Program-made: the position numbers and the translations under genes
NCBI RefSeq assembly: GCF_037975245.1
Contig: NC_092581.1
Coordinates: 4,900,001 to 4,964,000, forward strand
DNA length: 64,000 bases
Direction of reading: 5' to 3'
Source of the DNA: Apostichopus japonicus
Lineage: Eukaryota > Echinodermata > Holothuroidea > Aspidochirotida > Stichopodidae
Notes under the pieces: model-generated
Seen by the model: the letters and a program-made list of their open reading frames with translations, nothing else
Told to the model about the DNA's origin: nothing
Database searches by the model: none
In this document: piece after piece, positions 38,917-52,284 of the stretch
Numbering within the stretch: the stretch's first letter is position 1
Layout of the letters: every line of letters begins with the position of its first letter

Positions 38917-39009
38917 TTACAGTAAGAACTGAGGATATATATGTAATCTCAACAAATGAATCAAACTGGATTTGATGTGATTTACACATATCCTCAGTTC
39001 TTACTGTAA
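38917..39009. other. Long hairpin, about 93 nt, near-perfect stem
   Basis: The left arm contains TTACAGTAAGAACTGAGGAT and the right arm ATCCTCAGTTCTTACTGTAA. At least 22 bp pair perfectly, and pairing continues with mismatches through TATATATGTAA/TTTACACATA. The loop is about 35 nt. The size and stem would suit a microRNA precursor or a very short foldback transposon. No family is recognised. Confidence 0.8.
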
Positions 39010-39745
39010 TCTTAATGGCACATGCTACCAATTTATCTGCACAATCTAGGTTTTACTTTGGTACAAAACTTTAAGATTTGTATCGGGTGTTTTGACAAAC
39101 TTTCGGTGTCATTTTACATTTGATCTAAAAATTGTTGTATAATCTGGACGATTGTTTTAGATATAAAACTAAACAGAAACCCAACTTCCAAGAACGATAC
39201 GGGTGACCTGTTTCCTAAGCAACGTACAGGTATGCATACACCAAGTGTGTGATTTACACTTGTTATGCCTACACAAGGTATGTGTGACAGTTTAATCGGT
39301 CTAAGAGGGTGGTTCCATGGAACGCCAAACGGCTGAAAAGGTGAAATGTACACGTTCAGTTCGCAGTGCAAGCTACATGTGTTACGTGATAATTGTAATT
39401 GTTCACAATGAGTAAGGATCACGTTGACATACATAAATAATTTAACAGGTTGTATTAGTTCATTAAGCACACATGTACAAAATTTGTTCGTAAAACTTTT
39501 GTTTCAATTTAACCTAAATTCTTCTATAGTCTTAGACTGTAAGGAAGAGAAGCCTACACCCTCAGGAGAGGAAAGATTGAATGATAGTCAAACTGTTCCG
39601 AAAGTTGGTTTGTCCCTGTGATAATAAAAGCAAGTATAAAAAAATGAGGAGGGGGGGGGGGGGAAGCGACAAACTTGTTTAAGTTTTATATTTTGCTCTT
39701 GTTTTCTCTATATCTTTCTGCCATAATGAAAGAGATGCCACTTAC

Positions 39746-39904
39746 CTTCATCTGTAGTATTGACTGTACTGTTCCCTGACGTATATCGAAAGTCTAGTTC
39801 AAGGGGCATCAAACTAGAATTCGTCTTAGCCGCTTCGTTTACATTTTGGATGGCGAATGTGAAAGCCCGCTCATGTTCGTCCTCTCCTCTAGGGAATACA
39901 CTTC
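39746..39904 (-). CDS. Exon E2: start of the mature amino-terminal domain, 159 nt
   Basis: Acceptor CTTTACAG, donor GTAAGT (plus strand cttac at 39741). It is phase 1 at both ends. With the split glycine from E1 it reads GSVFPRGEDEHERAFTFAIQ, then NVNEAAKTNSSLMPLELDF, then RYTSGNSTVNTTDE. It corresponds to the first strand and helix of the domain: IGGIFE...EELAFRFAVNTINRN..LLP.TTL in vertebrate kainate receptors. The A-F-x-F-A helix and the (I/V)N dipeptide are in place, and LMPLELDF fits the LLPNTTLTYD strand. Three sequons (NSS, NST, NTT) cluster at the exon end. Introns of about 20 kb and 29 kb flank it. Confidence 0.88.
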
Positions 39905-40110
39905 CTGTAAAGTTAAAAATGAAGAACTTGAAGAAGGAGAATACGACAGAATATCGGTTTTCGTCTTATAAATACTAGTCTATATTATTTGAACATACAG
40001 TGAAACTTGCTATCAACCCCTTATACACTGACCACCAGTCAGAACAAAGAACAGATCGGGTATAAATGTAGGCTGTATGTAATCCCGTCACATCTTCATC
40101 GTTTGCCATC

Positions 40111-40592
40111 TGTGTGTGTATGTATATGTGTTTCTGGCTGAGTATATATGTGTTCATGTATGAGTATGCATGTGTTCCTTTATGAGTATGTATGTGTTTC
40201 TGTATGAGTATGTATGTTTCTGGATGAGTATGTATGTATTTCTGTATTAGTATGTACATGTGTTCCTGTGTGAGTATATATGTGTTTCTGTATGAGTATG
40301 TATGTGTTCATGTATGAGTATGTATGTGTTCCTTTGTGAGTATGTATGTGTTTCTGGGTGAGTATGTATGTGTTCCTGTATGAGTATGTATATGTATATG
40401 TGTTTCTGTATGAGTATGTATGTGTTCCTGTATGAGTATGTATATGTGTTCCTTTGTGAGTATGTATGTGTTTCTGGGTGAGTATGTATGTGTTCCTGTA
40501 TGAGTATGTATGTGTTCCTGTATGAGTATGTATGCGTTTCTGTATGAGTATGTGTGTGTTTCTGTATTAGTATATATGTGTTTATGTATGAG
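40111..40592. repeat. 22-bp minisatellite, about 20 copies
   Basis: Unit TATGAGTATGTATGTGTTCC followed by TG, with T/C variants (GTTTCTG, GTTCATG) and a few short insertions of TATATG. The reverse strand reads as artefactual Tyr-Ile-Leu-Ile and His-Thr-Glu-Thr type frames. Confidence 0.95.
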
Positions 40593-40718
40593 TCAGAATG
40601 TTGTTCTCTTCTCACGACACTAACATTCTTTTAGTTTTCATTGTTAAACCAGAACTGTTAAGTTATTGTCTAATGCTAATAACTGAGACAATTCTGGAAT
40701 TTTCTCACACATTCCATC

Positions 40719-40945
<227 letters not shown>

Positions 40946-41532
40946 GTGTTTCGCTTTACACCTGATCGCTATTAGTGCATCTCGAAAAGCTTTTAGCTAT
41001 GACATGATATGCGCGTGAAGACATGTAGAACACCGACCGATTTAAAAGCTCTCGGCAATAGTCAACCTAAATCACAGACATTCTATACGTAATATTATTA
41101 CTGTCGAAGTGAACAAAAAAAGTTAATTCTGTGTTTAAGCTCCGAGGAATACACATGAGACATTTAGCATGGAATCGCAAACCTATAACTACAGTAACCA
41201 ATTTGATAAATGGAAAGTATAATTTCTTCACCCCAACGCCCCCCCCCCCTACCCCTATACACTCCACCAAACAAAGATAATGATAACAAAATGTCTTTAT
41301 TTACCTAAAGCCTACCTACTAATAACACGTATTGAAGGTGAATCGACCATAATTATATGTTCCTTTTCTTCAGCCTAAGTTGCATGAAAGACGCCCTCCC
41401 CCCCCCCCCCATCTGGCCCTCACCATCCCTCATGCAAACAAATATGTTCGCTATCTAATTCCTTGTTCGATTTAAATGTTCAACTTCTTCCGAGACAGTT
41501 TGCTGTAGTATTATATATATTATATAGTACTT

Positions 41533-41534
<2 letters not shown>

Positions 41535-41622
<88 letters not shown>

Positions 41623-41643
41623 GATATATATATATATATATGT

Positions 41644-41714
<71 letters not shown>
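41535..41714. repeat. (AT)n microsatellite with two GTAG interruptions
   Basis: About 180 bp of AT alternation, broken twice by ATGTAGATAT near 41620 and 41642; the two interruptions are identical, so one arose by duplication. Confidence 0.97.
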
Positions 41715-41717
<3 letters not shown>

Positions 41718-42643
41718 TATTGCAGGCCACAAGTCTTGAAGCAGTTTATGGTACTACCGTATGTCTCAGACTTTTCTCCAGACGTATATTTCAATTTAAT
41801 ACCTCACAAAGTTTAAGGACACGAAATATAGACCTGACCCAGACAACGAAGGAATACTATCCTACAATTCATTGACATTTATTAAAATAAATTAGTAATG
41901 AGTTTGTATACGGTGGAAAACATCACTTTATCAAGAGGGGGAAGCTTAGAAATAATATACATCATACTATAGTATGTTCAACAAAGGAACGCAAACTTGT
42001 CACTTATTTGAAGGTAATTTTCTTATGTGTACTTGGAAAATTTTGATATAATTTGTATATACTGAATATAAAATTCATGACTTCCCTCCAGAGAAAAATA
42101 CTGACTGGGTGGCGTCATTTTCTTGCAACGCTAAATGCCAAGTGGAATACATATTTAATATAACCTACACATTTCATCTTCTTTTTTTTTTAGGTTTCCC
42201 AGAGCAATCTTCTCCAACGGCGCTGAACTCTCATTTTATCGCCAAAGGATTCTTCAAGAAGATATTTAATAGGTCATCGAGTGTTTGGCATTCTAAGACA
42301 AGGGAATCCGTCATTGCTAAAAAAGTGTTTGCGATGAAAACATATTTTGTGATATAGACAAAAATTGATGTTTAGCTCATGATGCTGTTTGATGACGGTT
42401 TCTTTTGCGATGCTATTGATGATTTCTTTGTATTTGTGATACCATCTATATATAAATTTCGAGATACGGCTTTAGGAATAACAAATGACTTCCAGTTGGT
42501 TAGAATAATGTTTGATCTCTAGACTGAGTAAGGCAAATATGTCACCAAAAACAGAACTAGTATTGTTCGATACAGGTGACAAACGCCTACAGTGGAATTA
42601 CTATACCATCCTTACCGGTTTCGAACCTCTGGACATACAATCA

Positions 42644-42715
42644 GCGTCCATAGCCTAGTTGGTTAGGGTGTCCGCATATAAAGCGGGAGGCCCTGGTTCG
42701 AATCCCGGTGGAGGC
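42644..42715 (+). tRNA. tRNA-like sequence, anticodon ATA (tRNA relic or SINE head)
   Basis: 72 nt fold as a cloverleaf. The acceptor stem is GCGTCCA/TGGAGGC with one G-G mismatch at pair 3-70. The D arm is GCCTAGTTGGTTAGGGT. The anticodon stem TCCGC/GCGGG encloses the loop ATATAAA (U33, anticodon AUA). The T arm CCTGG/CCCGG has one mismatch around TTCGAAT. The A box (TAGCCTAGTTGG) and B box (GGTTCGAATCC) are good, and a six-T Pol III terminator follows at 42722. Anticodon AUA (Tyr UAU) is very unusual because animals use GUA, so this is more likely a pseudogene or SINE head than a working tRNA. A reversed T-arm-like scrap (GGTTTCGAACCTCTGG) sits at 42617. Confidence 0.6.
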
Positions 42716-42756
42716 TGGAAGTTTTTTCGCTGTTCTAAATTTATATATTTTTTTAT

Positions 42757-42788
42757 TTATATATATGTTATATATATATATGATTGAT

Positions 42789-42850
<62 letters not shown>

Positions 42851-42908
42851 CATATATCATATACAACATATATATATATATCATATATATATAACATATA
42901 TCATATAT
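42757..42908. repeat. Compound AT-rich repeat
   Basis: AT alternation with ATATGATATAT, AAATAT and ATAACATATATC interruptions; follows the tRNA-like sequence closely. Confidence 0.93.
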
Positions 42909-43809
42909 AACACATTCATCATCAATACTCAATATCATACCACACTCGTGCTGATAAATCAGACAGAAAATAGTCGTTTCATTTCGTTATGTATATCTAA
43001 AGCATTGCCTAATCGTATGACTGATTGAACAGACCGACGCCCCCGAAGGGCAAGGCCTCGCGAAAGATTACACAAAGAAAAAAACATGGGCCAAGATACG
43101 AGAAGACGTATCGCATCGTGACAGGGACGTGACGGGCCCGTAACAGGTCGGAAATAGAATTAGGTATATGGGATTGGACGCGTCTTCAATCAGCCGTTAC
43201 TTTTGATTAAATAACTGGTTCACGTAAAGTGACATATAGCCCAACTGAGGGCCCTTAGTGAGTTTCAGATATTAGCACGACCAGAGATCAACTAAAAGGG
43301 TTAAAAAATGGGTTTCTTCCTTTCCTCTAACATTAATGTTTCATCACCAATATCATGTGTTTATTGCGTAAAAAAACGCCTTCTGTGTAATTTCACTTCC
43401 GAGTTTTATGTGAAAACGAGTTCTATATATAAGCCACGTTTACACTATACAATTCATATATTATTTATCACTCTTTTTCAGACTTCGCCTCAATTATTGA
43501 CGAAATAGTTGGCCTCATGGACGTTATTTAAAGAGAAGTGAGAGAAGAATGGGATGGAAAGAACATTAGTCGTAATGGATACATATATACATATATATAG
43601 ATATATATTGAAGTTAGTATACCCACAGAAAAACCTTCAATTGAATTTCTGCCTTATAGCATATACCACGTGTCTAAAAGCCCTTCAATATAAGGAAAAC
43701 TTCACAACTATCCTTTTAAGAATTCATTGAATTTCACAAGCTCGTGTCAGTGGTGATTTATCTACTAGTATATTTGGCCATATATAAAAGAGAAAGGGGG
43801 AGCTGTTGG

Positions 43810-44980
43810 CATGTGCACTCTCTGTCGATATTTCATATACGCCCCATGCTTTTGTAGAGACAGGATACACGTCTAAGCTGTAACCATGTGCTCTGTCGTT
43901 ATTTCATATACGTCCCATGCTTTGGTAGAGACAGGACACATGTCTAATATGTAACCATGTGCTCTGTCGTTATTTCATGTACACCCCATGCTTTGGTAGA
44001 GACAGGACACATGTCTAAGCTGTAACCATGTGCGCTGTCGTTATTTCATGTACATCACATGCTTTTGTAGAGACAGGACACATGTCTAATCTGTAACCAT
44101 GTGCTCTGTCGTTATTTCATGTACACCCCATGCTTTTATAAAGACAGGACACATGTCTAAGCTGTAACCATGTGCTCTGTCGTTATTTCATGTACATCAC
44201 ATGCTTTGGTAGAGACAGGACACATGTCTAATCTGTAACCATGTGCTCTGTCGTTATTTCATGTACACCCCATGCTTTGGTAGAGACAGGACACATGTCT
44301 AAGCTGTAACCATGTGCGCTGTCGTTATTTCATGTACACCCCATGCTTTTATAAAGACAGGACGAATGTCTAATCTGTAACCATGTGCTCTGTCGTTAAT
44401 TCATATACACCCCATGCTTTTAATAAAGACATGATACATGTCTAAGCTGTAACCGTGTGCTCTGTCGTTATTTCATATACACCCCATGCTTGTGTAGAGA
44501 CAGAAGACACGTCAATGATGTTACCATGTGCTCTGTCGTTATTTCATATACATCACATGCTTTTGTAAAGACAGGACACATGTCTAATCTGTAACCATGT
44601 GCTCTGTTATTATTTCATATACATCCCATGCTTTTATAAAGACAGGACACATGTCTAAGCTGTAACCATGTGCTCTGTCGTTATTTCATGTACATCACAT
44701 GCTTTTGTAGAGACAGGACACATGTCTAATCTGTAACCATGTGCTCTGTCGTTATTTCATGTACACCCCATGCTTTTATAAAGACAGGACACATGTCTAA
44801 GCTGTAACCATGTGCTCTGTCGTTATTTCATGTACATCACATGCTTTTGTAGAGACAGGACACATGTCTAATCTGTAACCATGTGCTCTGTTATTATTTC
44901 ATATACGTCCCATGCTTTTGTAAAGACAGGACACATGTCTAAGCTGTAACCATGTGCTATGTAGTTGTTTCATATATATC
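43810..44980. repeat. 71-bp satellite, 16 full copies plus a partial, with two-monomer periodicity
   Basis: Each monomer begins CATGTGCTCTGTCGTTATTT, continues CATGTACACCCCATGCTTT, then AGACAGGACACATGTCTAA, and ends (G/T)CTGTAAC. Monomers ending AAGCTGTAAC and AATCTGTAAC alternate almost strictly along the array, and the middle tends to alternate between CACCCCATG and CATCACATG. This implies a 142-bp higher-order unit. The alternation slips near copies 10-11 (about 44450-44590), where the most diverged monomer ends AATGATGTTAC. Each monomer contains the palindromic GGACACATGTCT. No coding frame. Confidence 0.95.
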
Positions 44981-45795
44981 CAGTTATTTTCAAGTAGCAT
45001 CAAATAATGAAAATATTAATTAACTGAACTATTACTATAAGAAATTATAAGAATAAATAGAGATGAAATTCAAGGGTAGATCTGTCTATTTGGACAACGA
45101 ACCCGGAAATGAAATTGAACTCTCAAATTTAGAAATAAGATTAAGAAAAAACACAAACCTCATCGACTTGAAGATAGCTACAATTACAAGTAGATTTTTT
45201 TATCCTAACGAGATGTCAAAACATTGCCAAATTTATTCACTATCTTTTTTGCTTCTACGCTGTTTGATAAAAGTGGACGTTAAGGCTACTTCAAAACGTC
45301 AAGTCTGGACAATTTAGATGTGAAGATAAGGGAAATGGAGTCTGATGCTAAGCTTGAGGCCTTCGCATTGTGTTACTGGACTGCTCGAGTGTAAGGTAAC
45401 CTAACTGAGTGGTTTCCATCCCACTACTTGAATACGAAAGTTTCCAATCGAGCGAAAACGAGTACGAGGTTTTGATGAGGGCCCGTCTTTCATTCTCGTC
45501 TTTCTCTCTCTCTCTATTTGATTTCCCCCTTCTTGGCATTGTTTTATTAATTAAGAACCAGTGACGTCATCGACTGGTTGAGTAAGTTCAATTTGTTCGA
45601 GAAATAGGAAGGAAGGGTGAGGGAAAGGTAACGAGGAATGAAAGGTCAAGTGATCCACGTGACCTTAGAAAGGTATCTACTTACAGCTAAAATAAAGAAG
45701 AGTCCGTGCCTATATATATATAGTTTGCGTCAAATTACGTATCGAGAGGTAAGAGGTTCATTTTAAAGCTTGAATATGTTCATACACATATCCAC

Positions 45796-45798
<3 letters not shown>

Positions 45799-45881
<83 letters not shown>
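45799..45881. repeat. (AT)n microsatellite
   Basis: AT alternation with one TTT interruption, followed by a T-run. Confidence 0.96.
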
Positions 45882-45885
<4 letters not shown>

Positions 45886-48800
45886 TTTTTTTTCTGAAAC
45901 GTAACGAATAAATGAATATAGAACGAAATCACCAAGCGTTACTTATTTGCCGTCACTTTTGCTATTATATACACATTCCAACGTTATACATACACACACA
46001 ATCGCCTTCAACCCGTTGACATGTTCGAAAATCAGCAGTAACTTCATAATTAGTTAATAGAGAAAGTTCTAATTAGAACCAAAGTAAACTCAATATATAT
46101 ATCGTATATACATTTTAAACGTATAGCCAAACGATGTTTTAAACGTTATATGCACGATGCTGAACTGTATATACGTGGGAAACGCACAAGTCGCCACCGC
46201 TATCTATAGAAGAGATTTTCGTTGCAACCTGTGGCCTCTTTTTAAACAGCGTTAAGTACTTTGCAATGCAAACCGTTATAGGTGATAGGTATCTGCAATT
46301 CGGTCTATTGGGAATAGAATAAGCGAAAAGAAGAAAAAATATAGCAAACAGGGATGGAAAACTGTTTGAGACAATCTTAGAGTCGTGTTGTATTCCTTCA
46401 GAGCATTCAAAAAGCTATCTGCATTTGAAGTAGTTCTCAGATCAATTTATTCCAAGGTGTAATCACACAAAGTGTTGACTTTTGATGAGTACGTATTTTA
46501 CCAAAGGCAAAGAATACGGTTATATTTAATACTTTAAATTTTTACTCCAATGTTTCATTACTTGATCTAACTTAATCTACATATACAGCATTAACATATA
46601 TTTCAGTTTCATCAAGACTTGAAAAAAAAAGCGAGTGAATGAATTAATAAAAAATGCGAAATGTATTCAAATCTTGCTTTAATAGTTAAAAGGCTGTTAC
46701 AATGTGAACAGACGTCACTTCATGCAATACTGGTTTCGGAAAGAAAAATACGGAGTATTGCTATTTGTCAACGGACAAGGAATTTGTCGCATTTTATTAA
46801 AATCCTTTTTATTAAAAAACGAAAAACAAAACAAAAAAAAAAAGGAAAAAATAAAATGAATCTGTTTTCCCCATCGACAGATTAACACTCCAAAAACCTG
46901 ACGATATTATTAAAAAACTGTCAGCAAAATGTCAAAATTCTTTATCAAGACGAACAGAAAAGAAAAAAGTTCAAGAAGCAAAAAGCTAAACATGAGACGA
47001 AACATAAGCAGTCAGAATTAAGTGTCTCTCACTCCACGATTTGTCAAAAAATTGTCCTCAACAAATTTGAGATATGACAGTTGACATTTTACAGTTTAGG
47101 TTTTTTTTTTTTTTTTGGTGATTAGTATAAACAACTATTCAGTCATTACAACTCATGTGCTCATTATAGTCACGAACAATGAAAATGTTATTTTTTTTTA
47201 AATTTTCATCGTATACTCAAAGTGAGGCGCAACTGAACGATAAATTTGAAAATCGAGGCAAAATACATAGACATAATATTTCTAATAAATAATACATAGA
47301 ACTGAGGATAAGATTGAAATAATTTGATTTTTGCTTTTTCCTTATATGGAATTGTATAACCCAAACAGATATATTCAGCGATCTACCTTGTTCAATTTTA
47401 ACAGGCTGCATTATCATACTCGAGGACGTAAATATCTTTCCAAGAATTGAGTTACAAACTTACCGATACAATCTCTCCAAGAATGCAAATGCACTAGATC
47501 ATATATAACCATACACAAAATGGCTGTATATATGATGTACCTCCCGCCCCCTTCCCCTCCCCGCCCCCCCCCGCCCCTCACAGTATCTCTCATGTTTCCA
47601 TATGCAAATATGTCGTATTTATATCCAATAATTCAATGAATACGATCAATTAATTTTTTGTAAACAATACCGAAACAATGATGTAACTTGACATATCTAA
47701 GCTAGCAATTAAGAAGGCTGGGTAATATTCTACTTCTACCCCCCCATTTTAACCGTTGAGGGTGGGGGGGGAACTGGACCCTCTTCCCACTTAGTATCGA
47801 CGCCCTTGATCATATACCTATCATGAAGAAATATTCATACAAACATCAAAAAAGTTGTTTGTATTTTGCGCATTTTTCTTTCTTTATGAAGATAGCTACA
47901 TCCGAGTATCACCTATATTATGTTATTTGACTTATCGATTGTAATGTACCATGACACTGAAGATATAACACTCGACAGGTTCCGACTTGTAAAAAAAATG
48001 ATCTAAAACATGCCGATTCGTTGCAAAACAACGTCTTTAATATTCCTCGCCCTGCAAAGCCCCTTTTGGCGATGCATCATTCTATAAATGTCTTAACCTT
48101 CCTTTAACATCAATTTTACATCAATTCTGGCCCACATAATCCCCTTGTAACCTCCAAGGCAATACGTTTATATCCATAAATTCTCTATCTGTCAATATTA
48201 TAGATTTGCATTATACTTGTTTATGGTCAATTTTGAGCATTATTCCGACTTAACCGGATATTTGCCCCTAGCAAGGTTCATGTGTTGTTCTTGTGTTTGA
48301 CCGAAAGTCCTATAGTGCGTGACTTATAATCCCGTAACTTCTGAATTTATGTGCATATTATCTATATATATATATATATATGAAAGTCAAACCAAAGTAT
48401 TGGATTAACCTTAATACCGACTATACTTTACAAAAAGCTTACCTCTCCCATTCGCTGTAATATATCATTCCCAGCCCTCTTTACTACTCTTAAAGAGTAG
48501 CAATGGAAAACAAAAATACTCAAAAATTCCCTTCGGGGGTCATGGCAGGCCGTGAAAGACAAAAAAAGGACGATTATTTCCTTTTTTCAAATATGCAAAA
48601 TGATTAACTTTCTAGATGGACAAGAAAACACATTAAAAAGGTTTACTCGAGTATATATATTGTCTGAAATCCCTGATACAAGCAAGCCCTTCCTATTACT
48701 AATCAATATTTGAGAGCTATTTACAGTGAATCCGGCCCAAGGGGAAACGCTTCCTCAGCGATGATAAATCGTCTACGAGAGAGACTTTGACATAACCTGC

Positions 48801-49158
48801 GAAACTGGCGCTTTAATTTACCTGTCAATGGGGGGGGGGGGGGGTAGCGTGTGGTAGAAACGTTTAAAAAGAAAATACTACGGTCAGAACAGCAGGCAGG
48901 TTTCCTTTACGGTCCTATCCTCGTAAATGAACATCATATTACAGTGTTGTGCCCTATATGGGGTGGTTACAGAAATATTAATAATAATGGTAATATATAA
49001 AAAAAAAAAAAACTATGTGGACATGAAAGGTGTGATACATAGTCAAAATATTAAAAAAAGGCGTCAAATAATATACTGACAAATGGGGATGATTGACAGG
49101 TTTAAAATGAAGAAAGGCCGGAAGATTGCAACTAAAAGGACTATAAATCTACATATCT

Positions 49159-49217
49159 ATATATAAGTATGTATATATGTATGTATGTATATATATATAT
49201 ATATTTATATATATATT

Positions 49218-49279
<62 letters not shown>

Positions 49280-49362
49280 GATATATATATATATATAGAT
49301 ATATATATATCTATATATATATATATATATATAGATATATATAGAGATATATATATATATAT
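49159..49362. repeat. Compound (AT)n microsatellite
   Basis: About 200 bp of AT alternation regularly interrupted by ATTTAT, GTATGT and AGATAT words. Confidence 0.95.
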
Positions 49363-51685
49363 ACTAAACGAAATCTGATCATCTCAGTTAATCAGACAAG
49401 GAACTACAGAGGAAACAAGTTTGGAAGAAAATCGGCCGGTAAACTATAACACAATACTAACGTATATTGTTTAAAAGCTGTTTCATAAAATTAAAAGAAT
49501 AAGTTGCTTTGGTCAGTTTGTACTGTATATACTGCAGCTATTAACGATATCGCAGACAACGTATTCCATTGTTTCGTGTTATAACATAATGATGCATGTT
49601 TGTCACTTGTTAACATGTTACACATTTGTTATTCCAGTTTAAGATCGATCCATTCAATGGTAATTTATGAAATCCCGCCGATGGACACCGACCACCCCCT
49701 CCCCCACCTCACTCGCTCCGTCCCTCCCCCTAGCCACGGTTTATTGAGACGGTGCTCCATTAAAGAGTATACTGAAGTAGTACACTAATACACTAAATAA
49801 AGTTACCGTCATTCCCCCACACTAACAGGTGGAGATGGGGACTATTCCTGCCCCCCCCCCCTACCGCCATCTCCCCTTTGCGCAAGCCACTGGCATGGTT
49901 ACCGCGCATATACCGCATTTCGCAAAATATATCGAATCGTGATGTGCTTGTGTTAGTTCAACAGGGAGGGTTTCAGTTCAACCAGGTGTATATAACATTC
50001 TGTCAAAACTCCATTACAAGAATTATTCCTCAAGGAAAATAGCGACAACTGATCGCAAAAGTTATTCCTTCGAGGCCGAAATTGGAAGTTCGTTATATCG
50101 ACAAAACAGGTCACTGACCAACGCACCACTTTTGGTTACTTCTCTGCATGTTTCTGAAATTCTTCTATTTTCTCTATATTTTAAAGGGAAGTTTGGTTTT
50201 TACCGAACGGAAATTGAGTTTTCAACCCACAAATTACATCCATTCATATTAAAAAAAAGACAAAACATTGCATTTTTGGCAGTTCTGGTCACCATATAAA
50301 TTTAGTAAGTATATTTTACTTTATTATCATTCATAAGATAGGAAATCCGCAATAACTTTGGAGTTGGTCTAACAATGTAATCAACATTGTTTTATGCTTT
50401 ATTACTGCTTTAACACGCATGGAGCGCAGATAGCTTCATTAGTTTACCTGGGCAAAAATATTTCTCGTTCCTTCTGTGGGCGTCGGATTCAGTGAAGGTT
50501 CAACAATTTGATATAATTTTAAGTTTTCGTTTTTGGATAGTCCAACAAAGCCAAAAAATGGATACACTAAAAGGAAATTATGACTCATATTTGTGTTGTT
50601 ATAAAAGATGTTGATGACTAATTTATCCTATGCAAGATACTTTCCATTCCGCTCGTACTCATTGCGCATTTTGTGTGCAATTTCGCATGCGCAGCGCAAG
50701 TTTGTAACGCGCATGGTTGCAGACTAAGCTAAAGCTTTTAGACTCGTATAAATACTATCTTGGAGTTGAAGTATACAAATGTAGGCCAATTATCCAATAA
50801 AAAGGAGAAATTCTTCTTCTTTTTTCGCCTTTTAATGAGACAGAACAGAATGTAGTTTGTGTCCTTGCACGTTTTTATGGATGTTTTTAAAGAAAATAAT
50901 AAGGTGAGGTCACCCAGTTCCCCTCAAAATTGTTAGAAAATCAAATTGTGGCCTTCCGCTAGCATTCAAAAATTTTCTTACTGCAACTGTCCGTCAATAT
51001 ACATTTTTCTTTATTAAAAGTATAATTGTCCAAGTGAGTATACTCCTTGAATAATTTGGCGTGCCATACCCTCCGGGAAAGTACCTGACCGTTTTGTTAG
51101 CGTGCTAAAATTTGGGGCCAGTACTTGCTATCTTTAAATAACCTCTGGTTGAAACATTTCGTTTGGTTGACAAACATGTAGAAATTCAAGTTTATGAATG
51201 AACCTTTTGGCTAGAGAAGGAATCATTGAAGTTGGATCCCACTTATATTACAATAATATAAACGATTGTATTTGACATATGATAGGGCAAAAATTGGGGT
51301 AGAGATGGTACATAAACACTTTCTCAATTCGACGCCGTTAAAAGATGACACAATTTTCCAAGAAAAAGAAAAACAACCCACATAGTTAAGTGCTAGTAAT
51401 GTTTTATATAACCTTTCCAGCTTTCACGGTTGTATGCTTTAAGAAAAAGATGCTTAACCTCTTGAATGTTCCTTTAATGCCAAGTTCATTATGACGTCAC
51501 TTCCTCCCAGTTACAAGTCCAATAGAATTCAGTATGCTATAAATTTAAGAAACATGTTTTGAAAATAACCGGTGTCGTAGCTTTTAACGTCCGTGTGGAA
51601 AGGAAGTCCGTCGAGCGACACTATAAGAGATTGTCAGTTGACGTTTTGAATATGAGTGAATATTACTTGATTTCATAACATGTCT

Positions 51686-51740
51686 CTTCTTACCCTCCCC
51701 CTCCCTCCCCCCCTCCCCTTCCCTCCCCTCCCGACCTCCC
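51686..51740 (-). other. C-rich tract (quadruplex-prone on the minus, gene-sense strand)
   Basis: The plus strand is CCCTCCCCCTCCCTCCCCCC, then CTCCCC, CCCTCCCCTCCCG and CCTCCC. The minus strand, which is the gene-sense strand, carries eight or so G-runs. Confidence 0.7.
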
Positions 51741-52284
51741 TAATTATGTTCAGAATATCTACTCCTACGTGGTTTTTAATTGAACAAAATGCTCTGTGGT
51801 ATAAGGCAGACAATAACAAAATATAAATATTTATATTGTCTTGATCGTTTTGTCCCAAAACAACAAACAAATGTATATAATAGTCGCTAGTAATTAAGGA
51901 TTTTCATCAATCTTCCTTCTGTGAATGAGGCCCTTTACCCAATTGGGGAAACGGGTATATGATATCAATCGAATGGAAAAAAAAATATATGGAAATGACT
52001 TTTAACACCTTCTTTGTTGAACTTACGGGATCGGTTTCAAAATATTAATTACATTTGTCTCCGTTCCATGTTCTCTTCAATATGTAAATCCAGGCACTCG
52101 TATAATTTTTTTTATTAATATGTGCTTGGCTGTAACTAAATATGTATCTGAAAACGACTCATATATAATTATGATTGTATCTGTCTAGACGTTTGTTGGC
52201 GTCTGTTATCTTTGCTTTTGATCAGCTATTATCGCTCGCTTTTTTTTGCTTTGAATTTTCCACAATCTGGTGGTAACATATTTT

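Larger units (their letters stand above)
30001..39745 (-). other. Intron 2, left-hand end of gene order (last 9.7 kb next to E2)
   Basis: Contains the CATACTA array (31160-32075), a purine-rich tract (33930-34016), G-rich blocks (35722-35945), a 20-bp triplicate (37550-37609) and a long hairpin (38917-39009). Poly-G or poly-C runs are near 30750, 35407, 37060, 38706 and 39650. Stretches 30000-31150, 32100-33920, 34020-35700, 36000-37540 and 37620-38900 have no recognised feature. Confidence 0.6.

Noticed and set aside
39114-39470. 118-codon minus-strand frame just downstream of E2 in the gene's intron 2
   Set aside because: No family match; lies in an intron without a matching acceptor; length is within what chance gives.
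40247-40615. 122-codon minus-strand frame rich in Tyr-Ile-Leu-Ile and His-Thr-Glu
   Set aside because: It is a translation of the 22-bp minisatellite.
43810-44980. CRISPR-like array
   Set aside because: The whole 71-bp unit repeats; there are no unique spacers, and the setting is a metazoan intron.
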